A stretch of 64,000 nt of DNA from Elymus sibiricus (Eukaryota; Streptophyta; Magnoliopsida; Poales; Poaceae), in assembly GCA_039707655.1 (NCBI GenBank), contig CM077676.1, positions 450,901,379 through 450,965,378 on the forward strand. The letters run 5' to 3'. Under the pieces are notes generated by a model that worked only from the letters and a program-made list of their open reading frames with translations, was not told the DNA's origin and made no database searches. This document shows, piece after piece, positions 45,095-56,439 of the stretch; the first letter of the stretch is position 1; each line of letters starts with the position of its first letter. The position numbers and the translations under genes are program-made.

Positions 45095-45250
45095 GAGAAA
45101 ATATCTCACGAATAGTGGAAACACTATTATGAATAGTGGAAACACTATTGGGAGAAAATATCTCACGAATAGTGGAAACACTATCATGAATAGTGGAAAC
45201 ACTATTGGGAGAAAATATCTCATGAATAGTGGAAACACTATTATAAAATA
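45095..45250. repeat. 57-bp tandem repeats built of AATAGTG hairpins
   Basis: Units start at 45095, 45152 and 45209 (the last partial). Each full unit has GAGAAAATATCTC (itself an inverted repeat) and two copies of AATAGTGGAAACACTATT, a perfect 7-bp stem with a GAAA loop. Five such hairpins occur in 150 bp, ending about 60 bp upstream of the LTR TATA box. Confidence 0.9.
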
Positions 45251-45544
45251 GTGTGAAAATATCTGAGGGCATTTTGGTATTTTGGGAGCCACCCTACCCC
45301 TTGGGTTTTCTTATAAATAGAGGTGGAGAGGCACTCTCCACACTCACTCTTTCTCACATACACATGCCATTGCAATGATTTGGCTTCTTCTCTCCCTCCC
45401 CGCGAAATAGTTTCGTAGAGCCGAAAGGCTGTCTGGGTTCCGGTGGGAACTAGTTCTGAACGGCGAAGCCCTGCCGGATAGATGACACCGTATGTGTGCA
45501 ACTCCGTAGAGAGATCGTAGTTTCGGTATTAGTTCGAGAGTGCC

Positions 45545-45705
45545 TCCCGAAGGGCTGTCCGAGTGACCGTCCGAGTTTCGAGGGTCCTCCCGAAGGGCTG
45601 TCCGAGTGACCGTTCGAGTTTCGAAGGTCCTCCCGGAGGGCTGTCCGTGACACCGTCCGAGGGACTGTCCGACCGCCTCCCGGAGGGCTGTCCGAGGGGC
45701 AGACG
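45545..45705. repeat. 43-bp tandem repeats in the LTR leader
   Basis: Units start at 45545, 45588, 45631 and about 45678 with CCTCCCGAAGGGCTGTCCGA or a close variant, followed by GTCCGAGTTTCGA. They lie downstream of the TATA box and so probably in the transcribed leader. Confidence 0.8.
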
Positions 45706-45902
45706 AGGGAGTACATCCTCGCGGTTGGGAGGTTGTAAAATCCTAGCTGCGGGGATCTGCACCGCCGATCGTCATCGACTCTTCTTCCGCTGCGCTACGA
45801 GTCAGTAACGAAAAGATCAAAAACCTTGTATGCATCTCCTTAGTGGTCCTGGGCGTGCTCGCAGTTCCGGAAATTTTTGTTTTCTGCTGCGTTCCCCAAC
45901 AG

Positions 45903-45916
45903 TGGCATCATGAGCC
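45903..45916 (+). promoter_or_regulatory. Decayed primer-binding site
   Basis: TGGCATCATGAGCC, one base after the LTR end, is a mutated form of the usual TGGTATCAGAGCC site. Confidence 0.75.
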
Positions 45917-48900
45917 GTGCTATGTGTAGATGCATGTTACGATCTAGAATACATAGAGATGTATGGGTGTTGCACAATATAATTTATAGTAGATGAGTTC
46001 TACTGCTGATAATTATTTGTGCGGGTAGCAGATGAATTATGTTACCCGATGTTCTTGTTACTTCCCTGGAATTTGCATATTTGTAATCTTGATAACAGCA
46101 TGGTGGAGTTTCAAAGTTCTGGCAATCCGCGATCCTGATTGATCAACGAAGTGCTAACAGTTCTTTGAATTCCACCATAGTTAGAGAGAAAGATGAAATT
46201 TCGCAGACAAAAGGGCAATGCAGATATGATCTGCACGGGGGTCATGCGTATGACGAAGTTCAGTATGGGGCTCGAGATTTTATTATCTCGTGTTTCATAC
46301 ACCCCGCAAAGTTAATCTAGCGACTTGAATAATCATACTTGATGATGGACATTGGTAGCTTCGGTTTGTTTCGAAACCTTAGAAGCCACGTAAAATAAAA
46401 TTTTGCATAAACCGATTAGAGGCGTCTAACTTGGTTTTGCAGGATGTGCATGTGATGTGGTATAGCAGTTCTCACATTAATTTGATTATGTATGAGATGA
46501 CTATACAATGTAAATTAACATGACCTGCGTGTCATGATTCGGCATGATGGCTGGAGCCATATGATTGTCACTTTAATGACCTGCGTGTCAACCTTAAGTA
46601 ATGCACTTATTTTATTAGCTATAGAGATAGCAATATTATCTGGTGCATCGGCAAGGTGGTGGCAATCTTCGCAAAGGTGAACACCGACGCGAATGCCGAA
46701 GATGAAGAAATTAAAGACTTCTCCGTCAGAAAGGGCTATACCATATCATGCTATTATGAATTGCCTGAGATGTTTATCCCTTATGATGCACCCTTCTTGA
46801 TTGCGCGGTAGTCGCTTTTTATTAGGGTGATCTCTCACAAAAATATCAAGTAGTTAGTGTTCTCCCAAGCGTAGCACCGTCACAGCATCTTTCCTTTCGG
46901 GGTGCGCCATGTCTACATGGGTACGAACGATTGTACGGGTGTAAGGCGGGTGAGGTCAGACCTCGTAGCGAGATCACTTGGTTGTCTTGACGTTCTGGCT
47001 TGATCGTCCTGAGCTCGGAACACGCCCATCGAAAGATGAACAAGAGTCACATAGAGATGTGATCGGCAAGTTGGCCTACCGATTGAAGTTCCCGTCATCA
47101 GTGATGTTTCCATCAATGGCGTTGAATTAAAATGCGGGTCGTGTATCACTCACAATCAATTATGAGAGATATTGATTTGAGTGGGAGCGCACTTTAGAAT
47201 TAATTCTTTTAATTCTTAGTGCAATTAATTATGAACTTTGTCTAAAGTAAAATTTGCATAATAGTTATAGAATAATGGCTCGCGGTTCCACCTTCCCTAT
47301 TAAAATTGAATAGCTGTTAAATATCTGGTTAAAACTTTACGGTTGGTAACATAATGTGAGGATTGTCCTCAAGAGTGCCGAGAAGGATTTTGTCCTATCG
47401 CATGCTTTCGGTATTCTCCCGCTAATGCTATGGATGATGTGACTCTCGTCCTTCGATCCAAAAGCTAAAATTCCGTTACGGTCAAGTGCAATATGTTTGC
47501 TTCCATGAGACCCGAACTTCAAAAGTTTGGGATAGCTATGTGATATTCATGGAACTGAAAATTAGTTTCAGATACAAACAAAGGCTAAAAGATATGAGAT
47601 ATCCAAAGCAATGTTTGTTTGCAAACTATTAGTAAAAGTGTTTACTATGCATTTGACTAATACGAGAGGGATCCAGAAGAACGCCTATCATATGATGAAG
47701 GTGAATAAAACAACAACTTAAAGAGAATGGAAATGTCCAAAGGGTGTTAGTGTGACTTACACACCTAGGAAGTCCAGGGCTAACGCCACTCTTAAGTTGA
47801 GTGCTTCTTCTGAGAGTAGGAGAAATACTGAAAGTTAAACTGTTAGAAGTATAAAGGCAAAAAGAGAGAAGACTGGAATGTCCAGCTCATGTATGAAAGT
47901 CACACAAGCTATTGATGTATAGAAGGCTGGTCAAAGAAATAGTTCTTGGGAATTGTGATTAAATTTTTAGTCACTAATTCTTGGGTATTGTGAGTTGATC
48001 ACAAAGATACCCGCTCGATTGCATTCTGATGCGACTCGATGCAAGAACTACTACGGCCTAAAAGACTTGCCGGAGTGAGGTTTAGATATGCGCTGGGAAC
48101 ATAGTAAAAGTTGCTATACTCGGTACATTACATATGTATTTATTTTCATAATTCATTTTAGAGTTTTTATACACTCTAGCCCATTGCATAAAGTATCTTG
48201 CAAGAACGTTGTTCATAAGAGAACTTTTCATGTTCGGTGTTATGAATAACATAAGGGCCATGCTTCCATCATGGATGAGATGTATGTTATGAATATTGAT
48301 AATAATATATTACCTCCATATTTACTTTCATAATTCATTTTAGAGTTTTACACACTCTAGCCCATTGCATAATGTTTGTTGCAAAAGGGTTGTTCATAAA
48401 AGAACAATTGTTGTTCAGTGTTATGAATAACATAAGGGCCATACTTCCATCATGAATGGGATGTATGTTATGAATATTGATGGTAATATGATACATCCAT
48501 AACACTGACGCTAAATGTCGCAAGACTAAGAGAATACCACACATGTGTGGCACTGCATTTGGTCACATTGGAGAAACCCGCATGGAGAAATTCCATAATG
48601 ATGGATTTTGAAGTCGTTTGATTATGAATCATCTGACACTTGCAACTTTCCTCCGAAAAGTGCAGTGACCGAAATACCGTTCACAGGCCATTAGGAAGGA
48701 GCAACGAACTTATTGGTGATCATACATTTTGATGTATGTTGTCCGATTAATGTTGTTGCTAGCAGGGGATTTATCTATCTTCAAAAATGACTCAAGTAGA
48801 TATATGGATATTTACTTGATGAGACGTAAGTCTGGATCTTTTGAAATCATTCATAAGGTTTTCAAAAATGAAGTAGAAATTATTGTAACAAGAAAATTAT

Positions 48901-50970
48901 GTTTCTGCAAACTAGATTGCCGAAAGGAATATTTGAGTTACAAGTTTAGCGAATGTCTGATGAGTTGTGAAAAGAGTTTCATAACTTACACCTCACGGAG
49001 CACCACTGTGAGTGGAATATCCGTGAAGATGTAATCAAACCATTTATGACATGGTAAGATCAAAGATGACATAAATCAATTTGCCATTATCCCTTTTAAA
49101 AGTAATGCTTTAGAGACTGCGGCTTTTACACTGAAAAGAGCGCCATCAGATCTGTTGAAATGACTCCATGGTATGGTACACACAACCATGTTATGTCTTT
49201 TCTTAACATTCGGAATATGGGGCTTGTATAAAATATTTACAAACCTATTCCAAATCAGACAAGTGCTACTTTGTAGGTTATCCCAAGTTATTGGGTATTC
49301 CCCCACCACTGAACCGAGGCAAAAGGTTTTGCCACAAAGAACGGTATGCTTTGGAAGAAAATGGTTCTGGCAAAAGGGTGAGTGGGAGGACAGTGCGACT
49401 CGACGAGATAACAGTATCTTCGTCATCAGATCAAAGGAAAGAAACCTTGGAAGTGATTCCAGAGTTTCCTACTGCAACTGATACGGAAGCCTCTACATGA
49501 GATGTATGGACTTCGGTCGAACGTGCAGCTGAACCACGTAGGCAAAACTCGTGCAAACCTCTCAGGTGCGCATACGAGATATTGTTGCTAGACAACAGTA
49601 TACCTACGATGCACAAGGAAGCGTTGATGGGCCCTGACTCCGGAATTGGCTAAATGCCAATATAATCTGAGATAGTTTCCATAAATGATTCAAGATTAAA
49701 ATCTTGATAAACCTTTCGGAAGACTTGAGAGTCTAACGAATGCTTATGGAACTATAAACTGATATGGATAAAAATGTTTTATCCATAAAGCTCAACTTGT
49801 TGCAATAACAAATTCAAGGAGTTGACTATGATGAGGTTGTCTCACCGTTGCGATGCTTAAAGTCAGATCGGGTTAAACTAGCAATTAATACATATTTCAA
49901 TCATGAGATATGAAACATGGATGCCAAAAGGATTTTCATAAAATGGAAATACAACCTAGGACTTGCATGTGATACAGTCCAAGGTATTTTGTCAATCCAG
50001 AGGATGCTAGTAAGTATGCAAACTTCAGAGTTCCAGCAATGGGCAGAAGAGAGCAAAATGGAGTTGGAATCTTCGTTTTTCATGAAATAGTCAAAAGAGT
50101 TTGATTTCATCAATGGATAACGAAGATGCTTGTGGTTTCAAGAAACTAAGTGGGAGCATAATAATATTTCGAAAAACCTTGTGTGCTTGACTTATTGTTG
50201 ATTGGAAATAATATAAATTTCTTGACACGAATTAGGACTTCATTGAAAATAGTTTTCGATGAAGTGCTTAGGCTAGGTAGCCTCGGTATTAGGCATAATT
50301 ATCTACGAGATAAAATTGCCTGATAGAGCTAAAGCCAAAAATACATATTGACAAGATGCTAAAACAATTTAGCATTAAAATGCCAAGGAGTGATTCTTGC
50401 CGAAATCACATGGAAAGGGTTTTTTCAAGACTCGGTGTCCCAAAACACTGATGAGCAAAATACATGATGGAGATTCCACACACTCTTGTGTTTGTATTAA
50501 TCATGTATTTCATGGTATGTAAAACAACCAGATATGTCCGATACTCCCAAAGTTGTTGCGAGTATAGATACCAAAGTGATCAAAATACTGATCATGGGAC
50601 AACAGTGAAAAATGTCATTGAGTACTAAAGTAGCACTGATGACATGTTTTCTCGCAAGGAGAGATTATGAATTGCTCATTGTAAGTAATTACACCGATAC
50701 AGTCTTCAACAATGCTCCATGCGATTTTCGATTTAAGTTAAGGGTTTTGTGTAATACACAATATGGTGGCACGGTAGTTGGAAATTGTTCCAAATAGGTT
50801 ACTGTGGCGATTTCTATAACAAAGGCTAAGTATGTTGACACTTTGGAAGTGAAAAAGAAGATGTCGAATCGTATAGTTCATTCATGAACTTAGGATGGTT
50901 CCAAGATGGCTTTGGTCAATGGGACACTATTGCAGATAGTTGCTCCATAGCTCAGTCTGAGGAATCAAGC
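45917..50970 (+). pseudogene. Copia internal region, heavily decayed
   Basis: There is no long frame, but the polyprotein order can still be followed. Near 49255 an integrase C-terminal block (KSDKCYFVGYP) is followed by a GRTVRLDEI block near 49390. Near 49625 comes the start of the reverse transcriptase region (EALMGPDSG) and near 49815 its QGVDYDEVVSPL block, with LKSDRVKLAINTYF after it. Stops and frameshifts are everywhere. Between 48140 and 48500 a roughly 190-bp segment (TTTTCATAATTCATTTTAGA ... ATTGATAATAT) is repeated in tandem. The gag region (46000-48000) shows no certain motif. The 3' LTR is not in the window before the CACTA insertion. An old, dead element. Confidence 0.75.
48140..48490. 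repeat. Tandem duplication of about 180 bp in the decayed copia element
   Basis: 48140-48302 and 48324-48481 both run TTTCATAATTCATTTTAGAG, CACTCTAGCCCATTGCATAA, GTTGTTCATAA-AGAAC, TTATGAATAACATAAGGGCC and TGTATGTTATGAATATTGAT in the same order. Confidence 0.85.
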
Positions 50971-50999
50971 TACTACTGGAATCGGAGAATTTGCCATCA

Positions 51000-51290
51000 G
51001 CTAGTTCTTTGTCGTCTGCTAGCGGACGGACAGAAGGTATTTGCCGTCCGCTTACAGAAAGCAGACGACAAAGAGCGGACTCATGGCAAAGATATAGTTT
51101 GCCATCAGTGCATTCTTTGCCGTCTGCCAGCAGACGGCAAAGCGCTTAAAGGCAGACGACAAAGAGACCAGCTGGGCCCCACTGGACCGTGGAGCTGGCT
51201 AGGTCAGATGAACAGGCTGGATGCCTTCCGCTTGCTCTTTGCCGTCCGCTTTTTTGCTCTTTGTCGTATGCTAGCAGACGGCAAAGAGGA
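51000..51290. repeat. CACTA subterminal repeats
   Basis: At least six copies of CTTTGCCGTCTGC or close variants occur in both orientations, some paired head to head around CTAGCAG or CCAGCAG to form hairpins (for example 51115-51142 and 51257-51285). In CACTA elements such repeats bind the element's DNA-binding protein. Confidence 0.85.
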
Positions 51291-51639
51291 TGCCTATCTA
51301 ACGGCCGTAACCCCCCTCTCTCTCTCCCCCCACCTCACCCACCCCACCCGCCGCCCCAGCCCCGCCGTTCCCGACGCCGCCCAGCACCGCCGCCGGCCCC
51401 TGCGCCCGCCCCGCCCCCCGGCCCCTGCGCCCGTGACGCCCCACCGCCGGAGCCAGGCCGCCGCGAGCCCCGCGATGCCCCACCGCCGGAGCCAGGCCGC
51501 GGCGCTGCCCCCCTCCCCGCGGCCCTTCTCCACCACCGCGGCGCCGCCTTCCTCCCTGCGCCGGCCCTCATCCACCACCGCGGCCCTCCTCCAAGGTGAG
51601 CTTTTTTTGTTTTTTGTTTCTGTTTTTTGCTGTTTAGGT

Positions 51640-51946
51640 TTAGGTTAATTAGTGCTAGGTTTAGGTTAGTGCTAGGTTTAGGTTTAGGTTTAGGTTTAGA
51701 TAATTAGAAGAAGAAGAAGAAGAAAGATGAAAAAAGAAGAAGAAGAAGAAGAAGAAGAGGAGGAGGAGGAGAAGAAGAAAAGAAGAAGAAGAAGAAGAAG
51801 GAGAAGAAGAAGCGGAGAAGTATAGGAAGATGAAGAAAAACAGGAGAAGAGGAGAAGAAGAGGAAAAACAGAAGATGGTCTGAAGAAGAAGAAAAAGAGG
51901 AGAAGAAGAAGGAATAGAGGAGAATAGAAAAAATATAGAAAAGTAG

Positions 51947-51980
<34 letters not shown>
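51640..51980. repeat. GTTTAG, GAA and TA simple repeats in the CACTA leader
   Basis: A telomere-like run of GGTTTA/GGTTTAG units (51645-51700) is followed by about 230 bp of GAA/GAAGAG-type repeats and a TA run (51949-51979). The block lies in the region before the TNP2 gene, downstream of a donor-like AAG|GTGAGC at 51596. Confidence 0.9.
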
Positions 51981-51981
<1 letters not shown>

Positions 51982-52230
51982 TTTTTTATCGGGGTTGAAT
52001 ATTCGTGTTGATCGGGTGGATTTAAATGTGCAGTTGTTTCGTCGCTGCGAGGGTCTGGTGTTCGACGACCTCCCCGTGCATTTGACGAGCTCCCCTGTGT
52101 TCGTGGGTGAGCACAAATGACATCTCCTCCTCCCCCCTTAATTTGCTCTGTTCCGGTCTTCGTGCCGATGAAACTTGCTAGCTATAGGTGTCATCAATCA
52201 TCAGTATGCGTGACCAGTATGCGTCTCCCG

Positions 52231-52526
52231 TTCGAAAGGGCGACATCTATAAATATGCATGTCTTTGCATATTTATAACCGCCCTCCTTTCGAATGTCCA
52301 CGTTATCCATGGACAGCCCAAGTATGTGTAGATTGGGTTCGTTTTCCCATGCTCTGCTCCGGATCCGATGCAGAATTTCGTCAGTGCCTCCCTGTTGTTC
52401 TCCGGGTACACATCCTCTCTGTTTATTGCCGAGACGTGTATCAGGAGAACAGCGGGGAGGTGCTGCCGAAATTTTGCGGCGGATCCGGAGCAGAGCATGG
52501 GAAAACGAACCCAAACTACACATACT
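52231..52526. repeat. Two adjacent long hairpins upstream of TNP2
   Basis: The first (52231-52294) pairs TTCGAAAGG-GCG...TATAAATATGCA with its complement around a 6-base loop. The second pairs 52321-52403 with 52444-52526: 83-bp arms, about nine mismatches by eye, and a 40-base loop. Both lie before the TNP2 start at 52665. Confidence 0.88.
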
Positions 52527-52664
52527 CGGGTGGGATTAGGACCTATCTTTACCTATTAGCGTGTAGGTTGCATGGACGTAATAAAAATTGACAAACTTCA
52601 TTAACTGATGAATATATATGATGAATTATATATATATTTCTTGGGTGTTTAGTAGGTAGGCAAG

Positions 52665-55600
52665 ATGAGTGATCGTGCGTGGATGTACACCGGTCACACT
52701 AGTCAGGAAGACATGAGCAATGAATGGTTAACAAAAATCAAGGGGTTTGTGAAAGCCGCATTTGCAAATGGCTAGAGAAAAACCTGGTGCCCCCGTGTTT
52801 GGTGCGACAAATTTTCTTAGAGGAAAGAGGATGAAATGGGTAAACACCTGCAGAAGTGGGGGTTTACGCCCGATTATACGGTGTGGACATTTCATGGAGA
52901 GTCTGCCCAACGTACCAGAGCTGAGGTGGTTCGTCGTCGCACCGACGAGCATGGTACCGGGATCGAAGACATGGTGCAAGACTTTGATGATGCTCGGGAT
53001 TCGGACGATGAGATGGAGGAATCTGCAAAGGCCTTCAATGAAATGTTGGAGTCTTCAAAACGTCCTCTCCACGAGCACACTGAGCTTTGTCAGCTGGATG
53101 CCATCGCACAAGTAATGGCTCTGAAGGCTCAATTCAACATGGGCAGAGAATGCTACGACGCGATGATGACACTATTTGGACGCTTTCTACCCAAAGGCCA
53201 TGTAATGCCTGCAAACCTGTACCAGTCGGACAAAATTCTCCGTGCACTTCAGATGCCCTATGAGAAGATAGATGCCTATGAGAAAGGATGTTCCTTATTT
53301 AGGCTTGAGTATGCGGACTTGAACTATTGTCCCATTTGCAACTCTTCCACGTATGTTGTGGTAGACAACGGTATGGGTGAGAAGAGGCAGACCAAAATCC
53401 CCGTTAATGTTCTTCGGTATCTGCCAATCGTACCAAGACTTCAACATCTTTTCATGGTCGAAGAGACGGCCAGACAGATGACATGGCACAAAATGGGCAA
53501 AAGAACCGAACTAGATGCAGATGGGAATCAGATGATGGTACACACATCAGATGGTTCTGCGTGGAAGCACTTCGATGCATTACATGAGCAAAAAGCGGCA
53601 AATCCAAGGCATCCTCGAGTCTGCATCGGCACGGATGGGTTCAATCTGTTTGGTATGATGGCAACCCAATACAGTTGTTGGCCTGTATTTGTCATTCCAC
53701 TCAATATCCCCCCCGGACAGATTATGCAAAGAAAGAACATTTTCCTGACGTTGATAATTCCAGGGCCCAACTATCCGGGGAAGAATATGAATGTGTACAT
53801 GTAGCCGCTTAAGGATGAATTGCAAGAAGCTTGGGATAATGGGTTCAAGACAGACGACGCCGCTAGCAAACGAAACTTCATAATGCGTGTCTGGTACATG
53901 TACTCGATGCATGACTTGTCGGCGTATGTGCTATTCGTTGGCTGGTGTACGCATGGAAGGTTCCTGTGCCCCACATGCAAGGCAGCTCTTCAGTTTCATT
54001 GGCTGCAGGTGGGTCGCAAGTATTCTTGCTTCGACTTGCATAGACAGTTCCTGGATCCTCGCCATAAGTTCAGAAAAGACAAGAAGAACTTCACCAAAGG
54101 TAGAGTTGTCAAAAACTATGCACCACCTGCATTGACTGGCCAATAGATCCTGGATCAGTTAAATGCTCTCGAGCCTGATCCAGAGCGTCCAGGGTATTTC
54201 AAGGGGTATAATTCGGAACACGCCTGGACTCACAAGACATGCTTGTGGGATCTGCCTTTCTTCAAAGACCTCCTTCTTCCACACAACATCGACGTGATGC
54301 ACACTGAAAAGAATATCGGCGAGGCCCTTTTTGGTACATTGTTCGGCATAGATGGGAAGTCAAAGAATAATACTAAGGCTAGAGTCGATCTGCAGACTCT
54401 ATGTGATAGACCGTTACAAAACATGCGACAACCGAAAGGAAAGCAGAACTGGACGAAGCCAAAGGCCTGGTTCAATCTTGGAAGGCCAGCTATGAGGGAA
54501 ATTATCTTGTGGGTGAAAATGCAGTTGATGTTCCCCGATAGGTATGCAGCGAATCTAAAGAGGGGAGCGAGTCTTGAAAAATTGAAAATATTTGGTCTCA
54601 AGAGTCATGATTGGCACATATGGCTTGAGCGGGTAATGCCGGTGATGTTGCGTGGCTTTATTCCTGAGGATGAATGGCTAGTACTGGCAGAGCTAAGCTA
54701 TTTCTTCCGTGTTCTTTGTGCGAAAGAACTATCGCCTGCCGTGATAGATGACATGGAAAAGTTGGCGCCGGAGTTGCTCTGCAAGCTAGAGAAGATCTTT
54801 CCACCGGGCTTCTTTAATCCAATGCATCATTTGATTTTACATCTCCCGACCGAGGCAAGATTGGGGGGGCCCGTGCAAAATCGTTGGTGCTATGCAACTG
54901 AGAGGATGCAGAAGACGCTTCGAGCAAAATGTAAAAATAAACGTAGAATTGAAGCATCGATGGCCGAGGCATTCATTACTAAGGAAACGGCAAACTTCGT
55001 GACAGCACACTACGAAGCCAAAAATCATCATTTGCATAATCCGAAGCCTCGCTACAATGCTGGCGACCCTAAAAAAGGTGGATCCAACCTCAACCTATTC
55101 AAAGGGAAGCTCGCACCAGCCGGTGCTTCGAAAGCAATAGTGTTGGATGTCGAAGAATGGCGGACCATTTCGTTGTATATGTTCAACAACCTAACAGAAG
55201 TGCGACCGTACAACGAGTAAGTTCTCGGTACATTGTTTCGCAATTTCTAATTCCTTTGAACTGCTCTTATTCCCGGATATTTGATACAGTCGATACGTCG
55301 CCAAATTCTCGGATGGAGCGGTGATCCAAAAGGATTCCATCGAAGAGAATGAGCTTCTGGCAAAGCATGGAGGCGACTATCCCGGTTTCATCTCTTGGCT
55401 CAAACAAACGGTAATTACCATTAATAGACCATTTCATTTCTTGGTCTAATTTGCGGCTAATGCAACACTCCTTTCGTATTAAACTTTTGTAGGCTAATTC
55501 AGAGTCTATGGACGCCGAATTGAGACAAGCCGCTAATGGTTTTGACTATAAGGTCCGTTCATTTGAGAAATACGACATCAACGGTTATCACTTTCGTACC

Positions 55601-56328
55601 TTTGGCAAAGAGCTATCTATGGCCGACCGAAAATCTACAAATTGTGGTGTCTCTGCTATCGGCGAAGGAGGTACCAAGTATTATGGAAGAGTTGAAGCAA
55701 TTTATGAACTTCTATTCTATGGTGAAAACCCACCGAACGTCGTAGTCTTCAAATGTTATTGGTTCCAGCCGATGGAGACTAGAAGGACTCATGAACATAT
55801 AGGGCTAGTCGAAATCAAACAAAGCACCCATTTAGATGTTCCCGATGTCTATATTACGGCTCAACAGGCGACCCAAGTTTTCTATCTACCGTGGGCCTGC
55901 CAAACTAATGCAAATCTGAATGGTTGGGATGTCGTCTATGAAGTGCCGCCACGTGTTAGACCACCTCCCCCCCAATGAAGAGGATTATGAACCTCACATT
56001 AACCCAGACACATATGAAGGAGAATTCTTCCAAGAAACACGTCTTTCCAAAAAAACGTTTCAAGAACCGCTCTACTTCAGCCCAGAACATGGAAGTAGAC
56101 AGCGACAGTGAATCCGACTTCACCCCTGAGCCGGAACAAGAAGAGCCGGAACAAGAAGAGGTTACTGCTGCGGATGACCTGTCAATGCTTGACCGATTAC
56201 AGAAAGGCCTTCCACATGTTGATGCCGCTGAACCCGATGAGCATGTCATTCATGACGACACGCGTGATAGTGATGATGATGATGCATCTATTGATCCCGA
56301 AGCATATATAGACGATCCAGACTATTAG
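52665..56328 (+). pseudogene. TNP2-like CACTA transposase, nearly complete with a few stops
   Basis: It starts MSDRAWMYTGHTSQEDMSNE (transposase-associated domain). The first segment stops at a TAG near 52772, and a second frame carries GKHLQKWGFTPDYTVWTFHG (52836 on). The Transposase_21 core follows: YCPICNSSTYVV, VLRYLPIVPRLQHLF, TARQMTWHKMGK, IGTDGFNLFGMM, then DLPFFKDLLLPHNIDVMHTE (54250). The DUF4218 part is at 54600-55010 (MHHLILHLPTEARLGGPVQN). A donor GA|GTAAGT at 55217, a short exon (55290-55407) and another (55496 on) carry DUF4216 (KYYGRVEAIYELLFYG, VVVFKCYWF) and an acidic tail ending 56328. In-frame TAG codons are at 53802-53804 and 54144-54146, and a frameshift lies at the C run near 55965. 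TNP2 cuts the element ends in the nucleus. This copy is probably inactive but young. Confidence 0.9.
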
Positions 56329-56439
56329 TTTGTATGCATCCCAACTTAAATTATATACATATTATTATTCATGTCATGTATTCAATTTTTTTATGTTGTA
56401 CTAATTTCGTTTACTCTTTGTCATGGCAGGTGTTGAAAG

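Larger units (their letters stand above)
43807..45901 (+). repeat. 5' LTR of a degraded copia element
   Basis: It starts TGTAGGAGATATGCCCTAGA, a variant of the BARE/Angela LTR start, and ends GTTCCCCAACA at 45901 (2095 bp). A TATA box TATAAATAG is at 45312-45320. A hairpin array (45095-45250) lies before it and a 43-bp repeat array (45545-45705) after it. The primer-binding site follows. Confidence 0.85.

Noticed and set aside
51661..52116. 151-codon minus-strand frame
   Set aside because: It translates simple GAA, TA and GGTTTA repeats into Ser/Leu/Phe runs.
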